From Aedes albopictus (lineage: Eukaryota > Arthropoda > Insecta > Diptera > Culicidae): a stretch of DNA of 64,000 nucleotides. Positions within the stretch are counted from its first letter, which is position 1; every line of letters begins with the position of its first letter. A program made the position numbers and the translations under genes. The stretch covers positions 18,109,440 through 18,173,439 of the forward strand of contig NC_085138.1 of assembly GCF_035046485.1 (NCBI RefSeq). Reading direction: 5' to 3'. The notes below the pieces were generated by a model. That model saw nothing but the letters and a program-made list of their open reading frames with translations. It did no database searches and was not told where the DNA came from. Of the stretch, positions 44,494-56,316 are shown piece after piece.

Positions 44494-44939
44494 TTTGTTT
44501 AAAATATGAACGCTCATTCACGTGAATTTCATATGGTTTCGTTGAAAAATATAAATTCTATTTCGGATTCTTGGGGGGCCCTTTCATCGGGGGGCCCGGG
44601 GCGCTTGCCCCCTTTTCCCCCCTTAAATCCGGGCCTGCACATGCAAAATGATCATTGGCAGAGGGAGCTCTCAGTTACTAACTGTGAATGTGCTCATAGA
44701 ACACTCTAAGCTGAGAAGCAGGCTTTGTCTCAGTGGGGACGTACTGGCAAAAAAAGATCCCATGCCCATCGGCCCTGTGACCTTCGGCCGAATGGCCTGA
44801 TACTGGCGAAACCAGCAGACCCATCTCTTTCAGGAGAAAAAAAACGCCGCCGTGAAGAAGTGGAATTGGAGAAAGTGGAGCTGCTTGCTGTGCCGTCCTC
44901 AAGAAACACGTAAATTCTAACACAAGCTTCACACATCCT

Positions 44940-45087
44940 GCAAGGAATGATTCAAATATGACGTCCATAATTTTTCAGGATTATTAGAGCCGCCCTACCG
45001 GCTCTGTCACGTACATGGATTGTCACTCTTTCTCAGACCCCCTCCCCTGCACCTAAACGATAAACGTCATATTTGAATGACCCCCAA
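44940..45087. mobile_element. Short MITE, TCATTCAAATATGACGT ends
   Basis: TGATTCAAATATGACGTC near the left and TCATTCAAATATGACGTT (complement) at the right. About 150 bp, non-coding, with an internal GAGCCG-CCCTAC-CGGCTC hairpin. Confidence 0.55.
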
Positions 45088-45164
45088 AAGCTTCGAAGCG
45101 CAAGCCGAAATGTGCAGGGACAGGAAATCGGAATTCCTTGACGGACAAACGTGAGGTGATTGGA

Positions 45165-45360
45165 AAGTAATTCTAAGCGGATCATCATTTTGAATGTCGC
45201 CTACAAAATTATATCCCAGACGATCTTCCATCGTCAGTAATCCTGAACGAATGAGTTCGTGAGAAGTTGTCAAGCCGGCTTCATTGACGGGTGGTCACAG
45301 ATCCTCATCGTACGGCAAACCCTCCAGAAATGCCACGAACGCCTGGTCCCATCGCTCCAG
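45165..45360 (+). pseudogene. LINE reverse-transcriptase fragment
   Basis: ILNVAYKIISQTIFHR and, after a frameshift, CQAGFIDGWSQILIVRQTL and QKCHE match the RT region (AYKILS...YQAGF.DGRSTTDQI...RQ.LQKC) of RTE/CR1-like LINEs. Only ~65 codons survive. It is probably related to the LINE at 62335-63720. Confidence 0.65.
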
Positions 45361-46009
45361 GGTGGCTACTCATATGACAAAATAAAATTTCCTGAGTTTT
45401 CCAGGTTTTTCTAGAAGGGAATTTTCAAAGTATAAACTCAATTCCAATTCTGTTATTTGGTTGAATTGTATGAATGATAAATCATGCACATTTTCCCTAG
45501 GAAATTTTACATAATTTTTGAGGGTATTACTGTATAGTTTTAAACAATACTTTAATTTTATAAAAAAAATGTGCTTACTTTAAAATTAGGAATTACATTT
45601 ATTTCAATTATGAGTTGAAATTGTGAAATGAACTCAAATTTTATAAAGTTTAGAAACAAAAAAGGGGCGTACGTGACAAAATCCCACTTTCGAGTAATTG
45701 AGGCTTAAAGTTTTTCACCAAATTTACATCCCAAACAAAATCCATGGAGTTTCAAAATCAACCCAATTTTCGTCGATTTATTGTAATTTTTCTAATCATC
45801 GTAAAAATAATCCTAAAAATTTTTCTGAAAGCTTGAAATCTGAAGATCTTTTCAATATGCTCAGCTCAAAATTGAGAAAAATGGTCACTTACACCCTTTT
45901 GCATCTGGGCCTCTCAAATATTTTTCAAAAATTATACAGAAATATCCTCAAAAATTGAGTAAAATTGTCGAAAAATGCCTATTTTAGCGCTACGTAATAA
46001 ATGGATGCT

Positions 46010-48130
46010 GCCCAAATAATTCCTTCCGAAATTTTGTCGGTATTGTTTTTTCCAAAAATCGTTCAGGAATTTCCCGAAAACCACTAATTCGGGTTACCTT
46101 TCCAACAGTTTCTCTCAAATTTTTTGCGAGGTTTAGCAGAAGTTTTTCCTGGTGTTTATGATATTTCTCTTTGATTTCCTAGCGGAGCTTTGCTCGTAGT
46201 TTTTCTTGGGATTTTTCTATAAGTATTTCAGAATTCCTCCTAAAATTTCCTTTATATTTTACCCAGGTTTTACTTTAAAACCATTTTTCTTTTCAGATGT
46301 CCCAGTTTTTCTCAGGATTTCTTCTGAAGCTCCTCTGGGGATTTCTCCAAGAGAAGATATCCGCAAGATTTCGCTTGAAATCTATCCGATATTTTTCCAG
46401 GATTTTTTTACAGGGAATTCCAAAAATTATACCATTTTCGAAAAAATATCTTGAAGACAACCCTGCAAGAGCTCTGGGACCATTACTGAATGAATCCCAG
46501 AAGGAGCACCCATTATCTCGGGACAATTTCCGTTAGGGATTCCAGGACAAATTCCTAGAATAATCCCGATAAAATCTTTCAAAAGTAAATTTTAGGGGAA
46601 ACCTTATGAACAACTACGACAAAAAGCCTGGAAAAACTCTGAAAGAAATCTCGGGAAAAACTCCGTGAGATGAGATATATTAACAAAAGCACCTGCAGAA
46701 ATCCCAGAAGGCACTTCGGAGAAAATCTTAAGATATAGTTTAGAACAGCTCTAAAAGACAGCCCAGGATGAACACCGGAAGCAATCTTCTGAGAAAGCCG
46801 GGAGAAATTTCGAAAGAAATCTCAATTGAAACTTCAAAAGAAATCCCGCAAAAATCTGTAGGAAATATTCCAACGGAAACACCTGTACATTTCGCGGGAG
46901 AAACTCTAGAAAAAAAGGCCTACTAAAATTTCAGAAAATTCTAGAAGACATTACAGAACGTCCTCCTCCTCTTCTTGGCGTAACGTCCTCACTGGGACAA
47001 AGCCTGCTTCTCAGCTTAGTGTTCTATGAGCACTTCCACAGTTATTAACTGAGAGCTTCCTCTGCCAATGACCATTTCGCATGTGTATATCGTGTGGCAG
47101 GCACGAAGATACTCTATGCCCAAGGAAGTCAAGGAAATTTCCTTTACGAAAAGATCCTGGACCGACCGGGAATCGAACCCGTCACCCTCAGCATGGTCAT
47201 GCTGAATACCCGTGCGTTTACCGCCTCGGCTATATGGGCCCTTACAGAACATTACAGAACGTACTTCAGATGAAATCCTGGGAGAACTCCTGGTAAAAAT
47301 TCGTGAAAAACTTCATAAGAAATCCTTGGAGGAGCTCCAGTAGATATCCCAGAAAAACCTTTCTAGAAACTCTGGAAAAGTTCTCCTGGTGATGTTCAAC
47401 TAGGAACAACGGAAGGAATCGCGGAACGTTTTCAAGAGAAATCCCGAGAGAAACTCTAGGCGAATTTCCGTGAGCGATATTCTGAGAGAAACTTCAGTGG
47501 AAATCTCGGGATAAATTCTGGAAGAAATTCTTTGAAGTGTTTTTTTTGAAAAGTTCCTACTGCGCTGCCGGAGAAATCCGAGGAGGGAATCTTATAGCAA
47601 TACTGTAGAAACCTATGGAAGTAGATCTGGAGAAATATTCTGTGAGATTCTATTGAAAAACTCCAGGAGAAATTTGTCGGGATTCAGGAGTCCTGCGGAA
47701 GATTTTCAAGGAAGGATCCCGGAAAAAAATGTTCGAAGCTTGGAATAATATCAGTAGGTACCCGGAAAAGCCTCCGGGAGGAATTTAAAAAGGAATACCA
47801 AAAAATGTCGTGAAAAATGCGTAAGGAATCTAGTGAGAAAGCTTAGAAGTCATTCCAAGACGTATTTAGGGGGATTTCGGCGACATTTTAGATTCAGATA
47901 ATTCTGGGGTCTCAGGTGTGTTACATGGGGTTCGTGTGGGATTTTAGGGGGATTTCGGAGGAATTTCAGGAAGTTTCAGAGGGTTTTCTGCGGATTTCAG
48001 AGGTGTTACGCAGGCGTCTTCGGAGGATCTCATGTGCGTTATATAAAGTTCAAAGAGGTTTTAGGGAGATTTTGGATGCATTTCAGGAAGATTCAGTCGG
48101 TTTCAGTAGTGTCTCAGGTGCATCACTCTC
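46010..48130. repeat. Degenerate low-complexity repeat (GAAATTCC / TTTCAG type)
   Basis: Diverged GGAGAAATCC-like units through 47870, then GGGGATTTCGGAGG-like units to 48130. Interrupted by a SINE at 46961-47241. No coding content. Confidence 0.65.
46961..47241 (-). mobile_element. Feilai-type SINE, complete, minus strand
   Basis: A CTTCTT-type tail (complement of GAAGAAG), full body and tRNA head with B-box (GGTTCGATTCCCGGTCGG on the minus strand). It is flanked by TTACAGAAC (46951-46959, 47242-47250). Together with 39293-39567 it is the best preserved SINE here. Confidence 0.9.
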
Positions 48131-48439
48131 TTAAACCTCCAGTAGCGCCCCTGTAACGCCCCCGAAAACTGCAGTGTAGTGACCCTGGATGTAATGAACA
48201 CGTTCAATAGCGTCTTGGCCAAAATTTGAAAAAAAAAATATCAAATTAAATTTTCAAACATATTTTTTCTAGACTAAATGGGTGATTCTTTAGGGTTCCA
48301 AAGGGCCAAATTTGACCTCAAAATTGCGATACCGTGTACTAGTGAAGCTGCTACGCATCTGTTTACGGGTTAGTCTCTGTAACCATCGCTGTAACCAACG
48401 TTCTGATAGGGAGCAAAATGAACGACTGGTGGCATTTGC

Positions 48440-48690
48440 TGCGCCAAAGTCACGCTCAAGACCAAGATAAGGAAAAGAAAAGTGGCCTGCTAAAAGGGTA
48501 TCTGTCAGAGTGCCAACCCGAACCCGTTGGGCTACGCTTACAGGGTCGTGATGGCCAAAACAAGATGTGTAATGACTGCTATCGAGCAGTCTCCAGTGAC
48601 GCTGATAAGGATCATCGAAGGACTCAATTGCCTGTTCTCTTAATCGTAATGGTCAGAAATGTTTTTCAAAGGGTCCCAGGAGCTTGATGT
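48440..48690 (+). pseudogene. R1-clade LINE fragment (endonuclease-RT linker)
   Basis: NPLGYAYRVVMAKTRCVMTA and IEQSPVTLIRIIEGL read in one plus frame and match the linker before the RT of R1 elements (NPWG.AYRVVMAK...). Surrounded by non-coding repeats. Confidence 0.65.
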
Positions 48691-49429
48691 GCTTAGATAT
48701 TCTACACAGAGAAAAAAGTTTATTTTCTACTAATTGTTTTGGTTCTTTAGAAGGCAGAATATAGTTTTATCAACCAAGCTAAATCGTTCGGGTATGAGTG
48801 CTGTTCACTTTCCTTTATTTTGAAAAATAGAATATTTAGCAAAAAAATCGTGGTCATTCGGGTTAATGGAATTCGGTAAAATTGGTTATTCGGGGTAATG
48901 GAATTCGGGGAAATGTCATGGAGCCCCCGAAAACACCCAGCAACTTCCCTTTATGGAAATCCTTCAAAGGTAAAGTTACAAAGGTAATCATTTATCCTCA
49001 CGAACCGGAGGTTCCATATCTCATACCGAATCCAACGCATTGAATCAAGCCCAAAAATATTCATAATGGCATGAGAATTCTTGATTTGGAGTGGGTCGTA
49101 ACTACACAGTCTAGTGCCACTAAGTTTTGTCCCATTGCTTCATTTGTGGTAGTGACCCTACCAGGGGGTACCTGGGGTCTCAGGATTATTTCAGAGGGTC
49201 TCATGGGGTACATGGAGGTCTCAGGACCGTTCAAGGTGGTCTAAGGGGATTTGAGGGGGTCTTATGAGGTTTCAGGGGATTCCAGGAAATCTCTGCAGAG
49301 CTTCAAATTATTGAAACGCTCTGAAATCCCCGTAATTTGTTTGAAATACAGTAAGGACCCGATTTTGTCAGCCCCATTTTGCGATAAACTTTTTGCTCTC
49401 ATTATCTTACAGTCACATTTTAAGCAATA

Positions 49430-50558
49430 GAGTAAGCTGGGGCAAAAGTTCGACCCTAGTTGAAAATTCAATCCATTTCAAAAAATCGAAGCGGATAAAA
49501 ATAAATAAATACCGTGTGGTGATTCTACCATCCACTTTGCTGAACAAAGTTACGCCAAATGTCTTTTCAATTTTGAGTTACAACACTTTTTGTATGTGTG
49601 TGTTTTATTCGAACTCTTGCCCCACCACTACTGGGGCAAAAGTTCGAATCTAGTGTTTGTGGAATTTCGCCAACCGTAGCATACTATTTTGACATTTTGG
49701 TAATAGGGATACCTGAAACCACTTAATATTTGATGTTAGAACTGGAATACACTTTGAAATTCGATCTGGATTTTACCCAAGTCAGGGATAAACTCACTAT
49801 ACCTTCACTGTGGGCTTCGTGGTCGAGCGGTTAGCGGCGTCAGTCGTCTAGGTGTCTCGTAAGCCTCGGAGTGCGGGTTCGATTCCCGCTCCAGTCGGGG
49901 GAAACTTTTCGTCGAACGGAAAATTCTCTACTGGGCCACTGGGCGTCATATGTGTTGTCCGTTGTCTAATGTTAGTTATGTTCAGTCTGTGCAGCCTCTG
50001 GCTGAAGACGGTGTAGTTGCCTCTTAATACCTAAAATTAGTAGTTTTCCGCCAAATTCAGATAAAACAACATTTTTTCAACTTTAATCGAGTTTTCTCAC
50101 TAATTCCATCACTCTTAGAGATAATATGTACATTTTTCAGAATTTTAGGTTTAAACCTAAAGTTGCCACATGACTCGAACTTTTGCCCCACAATTCGAAC
50201 TTTTGCCCCACTATGTGTAAAATATGATTTCCTAATCTTTTTTGCAAAAAGTTATACATGCTAAAGCATCTTCAAAATATACCTAGTTACGCCCCAAAAT
50301 AAAATATTGAATTCGATTTCATTACAATTCTATTCCATGCGTTGGAAGGACCATCGCATGTTACAATTTTTTGATCAAAAACCAACATTTTGTCATAACT
50401 TTTCGAAATATTGACCAATTTTCATATTTTTTGGAGTGAAAGGCTCTTTTTCAAAAAGGGTTCGAACAACTTTGACACCCGAAAGAAATAATTTGAATTG
50501 AGCTCAAAAACTTCAAAAGAAACTCTTGCCCCACTCGAACTTTTGCCCCACTTTACTC
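49430..50558. mobile_element. Inner TIR element, GGGGCAAAAGTTCGA ends
   Basis: GAGTAAGCTGGGGCAAAAGT at the left and GAGTAAAGTGGGGCAAAAGT (complement) at the right, with TA duplicated (49428-49429, 50559-50560). The GGGGCAAAAGTTCGA motif recurs inside in both orientations (49632, 50175, 50200). It carries a SINE at 49806-50020. No transposase. Confidence 0.75.
49806..50020 (+). mobile_element. tRNA-derived SINE, second family
   Basis: A tRNA-like head with A-box TGGTCGAGCGGTTAGCGG and B-box GGGTTCGATTCCC, then a body ending GGCTGAAGACGGTGTAG. It shares the body with 18455-18620 but not with the Feilai-type copies. Target duplication and tail are not clear. Confidence 0.75.
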
Positions 50559-50699
50559 TATATTAATGTTTATCATCAAACTACAGCTGAGATGCAGAAC
50601 ATAGAGGGAATTAAAGTTTGAAAAACTGTTGAAGTTTTTGAAGAGAGCGAAAAATTTGTTCCGAAAAGGGGCTGACAAAATCGGGTCACTTATGTAGCC

Positions 50700-51190
50700 C
50701 TAAATGCCCTTCAATTCTTGAGACCTCTTCACAAAACACTTTAAACCCCTTCAAATGACCCTGAAAATTCTTGAGATGCCTCCTGAAACCTTCAAAATCC
50801 CATTAAAATGCCCTTGTAATCTCCATAATCCATTTGGAATGCCCATGAAACCCCTTATAAACCACCTTGATAACCCCTTAAAACGCCCGAGAAATGATTT
50901 CAAAAGCTCCTAAAACCTTTCGGAGCGCCCTTGAAATGCTCCAGAAACCTCCAGAAACTCTCTGAAATGCCTTGAAACGCCCTCTAGAGGCTCTTGAGAT
51001 CCCCCATGCCCTTTGAAATGCCTCTGAAGCCCTCGTATTCTAATTAAAACTCCAGCAAAACCTGACGGAACGCCCTGAAAAGGCTCCTAAAATCCCTGGA
51101 ACAACCCCCTGATATGCCCCTGAAGCCCCTTGGAACTCTTATTTTGGGCTCTCTGGGAACTTCCTTCAAGCTTCCTTGACCCCATCTCAA
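50700..51190. repeat. Degenerate CCCTTGAAA-type repeat
   Basis: Loose repeats of CCCCTGAAACCTC/CCTTGAAATGC. Low complexity, non-coding. Confidence 0.65.
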
Positions 51191-51339
51191 ATGCCTAGGA
51201 GCAAAACCTGTTCTGATGCAGTCCAATGGCATAAAAAGGAGTTCCAGTGTTTCGTGATCACAATCTACGATTTGTGATGTGGTATTTAAATGATGGCGTG
51301 AAGGACTTGGATTAGATCAAGGCTAAGCTGAGCAGCATT

Positions 51340-51475
51340 TTTCCCATGAAGGATCTTGAACCAGCAACGAGATTCCATTACGAAAAGTTCCTAAATCGAC
51401 CGGAATTGAATCTGACACCATCAGTATGGTCTTGCTGAATCCCCGTATGTTCATTACTTCAACTACATGGATGTG
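51340..51475 (-). mobile_element. Feilai-type SINE fragment
   Basis: Complement shows the tRNA head and early body, diverged. The rest of the body and tail are missing. Confidence 0.55.
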
Positions 51476-53379
51476 CTCTACAAACAATTTTAAGCCATAC
51501 CTTGCTACGTCTGTGACCTTTCATCAGTTCGACCTCTCTGCTGTCGGTGAAGAGCCATCAAATGTTTTGAAGAGTCTTCCGAATGCTTTTATCAATTTAC
51601 TATGCGGAGAAAAATTGCCTGATTAATGAGCCAATGATGGACGAAAATTACATGACAGCTGCTTGGCGTTAAATTGGCAATCATCGTTCTCCGTACAAGA
51701 GGGAGGTCATTTTCATCAGATTTCGAAACATATACGAAGCGATCCTTTCGCCTAGCGCACCAAATGCATTTCAGTCAACGCGATGTATTGACGCTTCCAG
51801 GCCAAAGAACAACGCACCATTTCAGTGGAAATTTTTCGCTCCCTTGGCGCTACGGATGCCATATATCACTGCGCATTAACCTTCGATGACCATCCGTTCA
51901 CAATTCGACGATTGGTTTCTCGGCCTTCTTTTTAGAGCTGCTGCAGTGATAGTGCATACGCGTGTTACGCATCGACCTTAGGGTCTCTCCAATGGGTTGT
52001 TTCGTAAGTGTCATTACATTTGGGATTTGAATATCCACAGAAGTCCACAAATGATCCTAACCTGAAGATTGCGCAAAAAGTCACACACTCATCACAGTTC
52101 GCCATTTTCGCAAAGGATCATACCTACTCATGATTGTTTTAAAGGTGTTCCGCTGAAATTGATCGTAAATCATGCATCAGCACCGCCATTGGCCACACAC
52201 AGAGTGCGCAGAACGTGTGACGAGACGACGACGACGCGACCGTCAGAGACCCCGAGCAAACAAGCACACAAGATCCGTTTACCTACCTACTCGCCGTTAT
52301 TGTTGGCTTTGACCTTGCTCTGAAAATGGAATCGTGAACGTCTTTTGGTGCTGCTGCTCCGGCTCATAGGAACTTCTTCTTCTGCGTCTCCGTATTCAGA
52401 CATGTTTGGAGCAGCATCAATTACCGGTCGCCGCGTAGAGGTTATACGATGTCATTTGAACTGATGCAACGGAATCGTAAAAGTCGAATATTGCGGTGCA
52501 ATACACTGCACCACACTGGATTGACTAGTCGGACCATACTGGTCTAAAGTACTTACCATTGATAGCTGCGTTTAAGTTGGTAATTCATCTTAGTCATGAA
52601 AAACATGACCTAGTTGATTGCGAAATTGACTGGATCAGAACTGAGAGGCTCGGAATTGTCGTTAGAATGAATTTGATATATGTACATGACCTATCCGAAT
52701 CGAGGCATCTCACAAGAAAGATGAAGAAGGGCATTCTCTTGGGTAATTTAAAATCGAATATGGCTTGTGATAACCTAATCATTGTTTTGAATTGTGACCA
52801 AACTATAACTCCAATAGCACCAGGTCTGAATAAGCTATACAAGGTTACATAAATTATCGCCCTTTCAATCGTTATCCCAAACAAAAACATCCTCCACCGA
52901 CCGAAGGGAGAAAAAGACTTCAACTGGCACGCGACGAACCCCGCGATGGCTGTTGCACCAATTTGTCTTCCCATTTGCGCCTTACCCAATCGCCGCATGT
53001 CACCGTGTGTCGTTATAAGAGAAGAAAGCATAATGCTGTTTCGTCGGTACCTAATGGCAATTCATCTCTAACCATTCGACCCAAATGGACTGATGGGGGA
53101 TGATGACGATGACGAATGTAAGCCTGTGTAGTACTTTGTACTACTGTTGATGTTGATGATCGTGCCTAGACGCTGAAGTAACCTACCAAACCATCCTCTC
53201 TCGATAACGACGGCTGGCGGAGAGGTATGGACCAGAAAAAAACAAAGGCAATCAACAGTGCAATTATGCGGACTACAATTGTAGCCAACATAATACACTC
53301 ATATAATACACTTAACATTTAAACAAGTGAGACCTACTCCATGGATGACAGGAGAAATTTTCAAATGACTTTAGATTTT
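51476..53379. other. Unassigned, possibly host sequence
   Basis: Few repeats. The longest frame, 52594-53031 on the minus strand (145 codons, hydrophobic stretches), overlaps an equally open plus frame and matches no family known to me. 52180-52320 is GC-rich. No gene is supported. Confidence 0.3.
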
Positions 53380-53720
53380 TTTAGGAATAACAATCAACAC
53401 ATTCTTTCAGACAATCCTCTATGAACTCTCTAAGTAATTCTCTTGTAGCTTCATAAACAGTTGCTCCAGAATTTCCCCGAGAAATTTTTCCACGAATTGC
53501 TTCCATAGTTTCTGCAGAAATTCTTCTTCAAGCATGTCTTCAAGAATTTTTAAAAATTCTTTAGTACTTACTGTAAGAATGTCTCCTTGTTACAGATATT
53601 TCTCCACAAGATCTTTCAAGAATTGCTGCAGAATATCCTGCTTCAGATTTTTTTTTCCAGAAACGCCTTTAGAAAAATCTTAAAACCGCTTAAAACCAAT
53701 CATTTGCAGGAATATTTCTA
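53380..53720. repeat. Degenerate CTTCAAGAATTT-type repeat
   Basis: Diverged units such as TTCTTCAAGAATTTTT; same class as 25750-26990 read on the other strand. Confidence 0.6.
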
Positions 53721-53736
53721 AACTATAGCTTTTCCG

Positions 53737-53950
53737 GCATGGGTATTCAGCCTGACCGATTTGGGTTGGGTATGGATTCGATTTCCGGTTGGTTCAGAAA
53801 CTTTTCGTACTGGAGATTTCCTTGGCATAGAGTATATTCGTGCCTGCCATAGGATATACGCATGTTAATAACTATGGAAGCGCTCATAGAACACTAAGCT
53901 AGAATGCAGGCTTCGTCCCAGTCAGTGGGGACTTTACGCCAAACAGGAGA
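53737..53950 (+). mobile_element. Feilai-type SINE, diverged
   Basis: TCCGGTTGGTTCAG, GGCATAGAGTATATTCGTGC, ATAACTATGGAAGCGCTC and CAGTGGGGACTTTACGCCAA follow the family order. The head is degraded and the tail is missing. Confidence 0.75.
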
Positions 53951-54055
53951 TGCAGAAGTGTTAAGTTACTAGACAAGTTTTTCCCCAGGGGATTTCCGAA
54001 TTTCAGAAATTTCTACAAAAGTTTGTGAATGAGTATTTTGATTCAAGAATTGTTC

Positions 54056-54897
54056 ACACTTAGATCAGATCACCGACTTCGGTAAATCGTTTACCGAAAT
54101 CTCAACAGCTGACTGTTCGGTAATCTGTTCTATTTACTGATTTACTGATTAGTCGGTAACGTTTACCGAAAGAACTGTAAACGGTCCCATTTACCTCTCG
54201 TTTTCTTCTTTTTCTTTTCATTTATTTTTCTTTTGTTTTTGTTGGAAAAAAGGAGTCGAAACAGTTTTTCTTGCTACATTTATTACAACATCTTGGAACA
54301 TCATGGAATAAACATTACTCTTCTGCTGCATACTGGAATCAAACCGTGTTGTGGCTTCCGAGTGGGTTTCCGGCCGTGCTATTGGAGGCTGAAATGAAAT
54401 GAAAACTGATTGTTTGAAAATGTGATAGTGAACTTTTTGGCTAACCTACCTTTTTTTCTTTCAGCAGTCGTTGGAATAATACGCTATCCAAATCCTAAAT
54501 CGTGCGCTCGAAGAAAGTATACTAATAAATCCACAGAGAGAATTATGAAAACTTCTTAATGTATTAAAAAGCAGCTCTGACTCTAGTTGTACTAGCTCGA
54601 CACTCAATCATTTTGACGTTTCCAACAGTTTACCGAAGCGTCAGTAATTTAAAGCACAAAATACTGAACGTTCGGTACTTTTTTTACCGATTTCGGTGTT
54701 GGAGCTCTTTTACAGATGATTTCGGTAAAAAATATCACCGTAGTCGGTAAATAAGGTTTCAATCACCGAAATTCTGTGCTTTTGTTTACATTTTTCGGTA
54801 AATCTGCAGAAATTTACCGAAAGTTCAGCTATTTTTAGAATTACCGATCAACTCCGGTGAATTTCATTACCGATCTCCGAGCGTCTGTTTAACTGTG
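54056..54897. mobile_element. Candidate CACTA-like element with TTTACCGA repeats
   Basis: Both end regions are crowded with (T)TTACCGAA / TTCGGTAAA in both orientations (54090-54180, 54610-54860). The borders read CACTTAGATCAGAT at the left and CACAGTTAAACAGA at the right (complement). Subterminal repeats and CAC ends fit CACTA/EnSpm, but the 3-bp duplication is not clear, so this is tentative. No frame. Confidence 0.4.
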
Positions 54898-54924
54898 TTC
54901 CTTGAGTTAATTTGAGTGGTCGTT

Positions 54925-54982
54925 TAAATATAACGTAACGAACGATGCCCCCTCTTTACCAAGGACGTTACGTAATATTCGA
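54925..54982. repeat. Small inverted repeat, AACGTAACG
   Basis: AATATAACGTAACG and CGTTACGTAATATT flank a C-rich centre. It resembles the ends of the ACGTAACG-type MITEs. Confidence 0.45.
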
Positions 54983-54999
54983 ATGCTCCCGAATGCGAT

Positions 55000-55610
55000 G
55001 CTTTATATATATTTTTTAAAGAGTTCCATCAGAAACTTTTCTAGAAGTTCCTTCGTGAATTTCTGTCGGAGTTGCGTTCAGATTAATCCAATCGTTCTTT
55101 CAGATTTTTTTCTTTTGCTATTCCTCCAAGAATTTGGAAATGTGGGAATTTGTCTAAAAGTTCCTTCAGGAAGTTCCTCAGAAAATCCATGGAATTCCTT
55201 CAAGAGTAGTTTATTTTGGTTGAACTACATCAGGTATTCCTCAATGTAGTTTTCTTTCTGGAAGAATTTCTGAAGGTAAACTTAAATTAATTTATATAAA
55301 AAACTTTCGATGAAATTTCGAAAAAAAAAATCAAGCGAGAATTCCTATAGAAACTGCTGGATGAACTTCTTGAAGAACTCCTGGTGCCATTCATTTTAAG
55401 ATCTCACAGAAGAATCTCTAAAAAATCACGTAAAAAAATCACGTAAGACTTCTAGAAGACTTCAGTCATAGAAATCCTTAATTCCTGTAAGAATTATTGA
55501 ACGATTTTTTCTAAAAAAATCTGGGGGAGTTTCTATAGTAACTTCTATTTTAACTCTTGTATGAATTTCTAAAAAAATACTAGGTGGAATTCCTGCAGAT
55601 TCTCTTTGTT
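55000..55610. repeat. Degenerate GAATTTCTTGAAG-type repeat
   Basis: Low-complexity diverged units as at 53380-53720. Non-coding. Confidence 0.55.
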
Positions 55611-55682
55611 GTGAAAAACGAACCTGGTTTGGGTGGCACTTCGAATTCAGTTTGAATTTCTATCCACGAAATCGTAACAAAT

Positions 55683-55748
55683 TCTGTGGCTTAGTTGGTT
55701 AAAGTGCCGAACTAGCAATACGGAGTCGTGTGTTTGAATCCTATCAAA
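55683..55748 (+). mobile_element. tRNA-like sequence (SINE head or tRNA pseudogene)
   Basis: TGGCTTAGTTGGTTAAAGTG matches an A-box and TGTTTGAATCC a B-box at proper spacing. The anticodon loop would read AGC, but the acceptor stem does not pair, so it is not a working tRNA. Confidence 0.5.
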
Positions 55749-56094
55749 ATAAGTGGTATTTTTATTTCAAATACATGAATTTCCATCTCTCAACACTGAA
55801 ACCACACCCCTCACCATATCCACTTTACTTTACTTTACTTCATTCCCGTAAACCAATCTTATACCAACACAGTTGTTCTGTGATTCCTGGATAATACACA
55901 CTTTCTTCTTCTCCGGAATCTATTGATAACTGGAGTGAATCAAACTTTGCCCGTTTAAAACATAACACAGATCAACGCTTCAAATACAAACTGATTACCG
56001 AAAATTACACTAATGCGTTTAATTTCGGCTCGATTCTCGGTACGAATAATTCTTTACACGTTTCGATAAACTTCAAAATGATGATAAAGGTGGA

Positions 56095-56316
56095 GTGATC
56101 GCCGCGGAATTCCGCGGATTTTGCGGAGGTACCTGGCCGATCTGCAAGGTCGGCAGCTGTCAATTGTACTGCCGCGACGCTTCGACTGTGGAAAGCGACG
56201 CTTTCAAATTGGTTGGTGGCAGGGATGTCAGCTGGCCGTGTAGTCCGGATCCTTCCGGAACTTCAAGAAGTTGTGACCCACGAATCTACGGACGCCGGAG
56301 ATGCACGACTCCGTTG
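56095..56316 (-). pseudogene. BEL/Pao integrase, fragment 3
   Basis: On the minus strand, STESCISGVRRFVG continues the integrase core that breaks off at 60710 (…YSVSTE), followed by FRKDPDYTAS. Frameshifted and truncated. It is separated from the rest by the hAT-type element at 56317-60709. Confidence 0.65.

Larger units (their letters stand above)
42556..44637. mobile_element. hAT-type element, second CAGTGCCGGATTTA copy
   Basis: Same ends as 17452-21287 (CAGTGCCGGATTTAGG; CAGGCCCGGATTTAAGG at the right, complement). The flanking octamers CTTATGCA and CACATGCA agree at 6 of 8 bases, and the SINE it interrupts shows which is original. It contains a TTAA MITE (43321-43521), a tRNA-like SINE piece near 43725-43800 and a minus-strand SINE (44221-44493). 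No transposase. Confidence 0.8.
41870..44757 (+). mobile_element. Feilai-type SINE split by two DNA transposons
   Basis: The SINE body runs 41872-41947 (GGAAATTTCCTTAACTTC ... CACACGATATA), breaks, shows about 10 bp at 42546-42555, breaks again, and resumes at 44638-44757 (ATGCAAAATGATCATTGGCA ... CTCAGTGGGGACG). The intact family sequence runs GATATACACATGCAAAATG at this point, so both breaks are insertions. The tRNA head is missing. Confidence 0.8.
49349..50694. mobile_element. Pogo/Tc1-like TIR element, TA duplication
   Basis: CAGTAAGGACCCGATTTTGT at the left and CATAAGTGACCCGATTTTGT (complement) at the right, both followed by CAGCCCC. TA flanks it (49347-49348, 50695-50696). Without the inner insertion it is only about 215 bp, hence a MITE. 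Confidence 0.75.

Noticed and set aside
52594..53031. 145-codon minus-strand frame with hydrophobic segments
   Set aside because: No recognised family, an overlapping open plus frame and no splice or start support; treated as chance.
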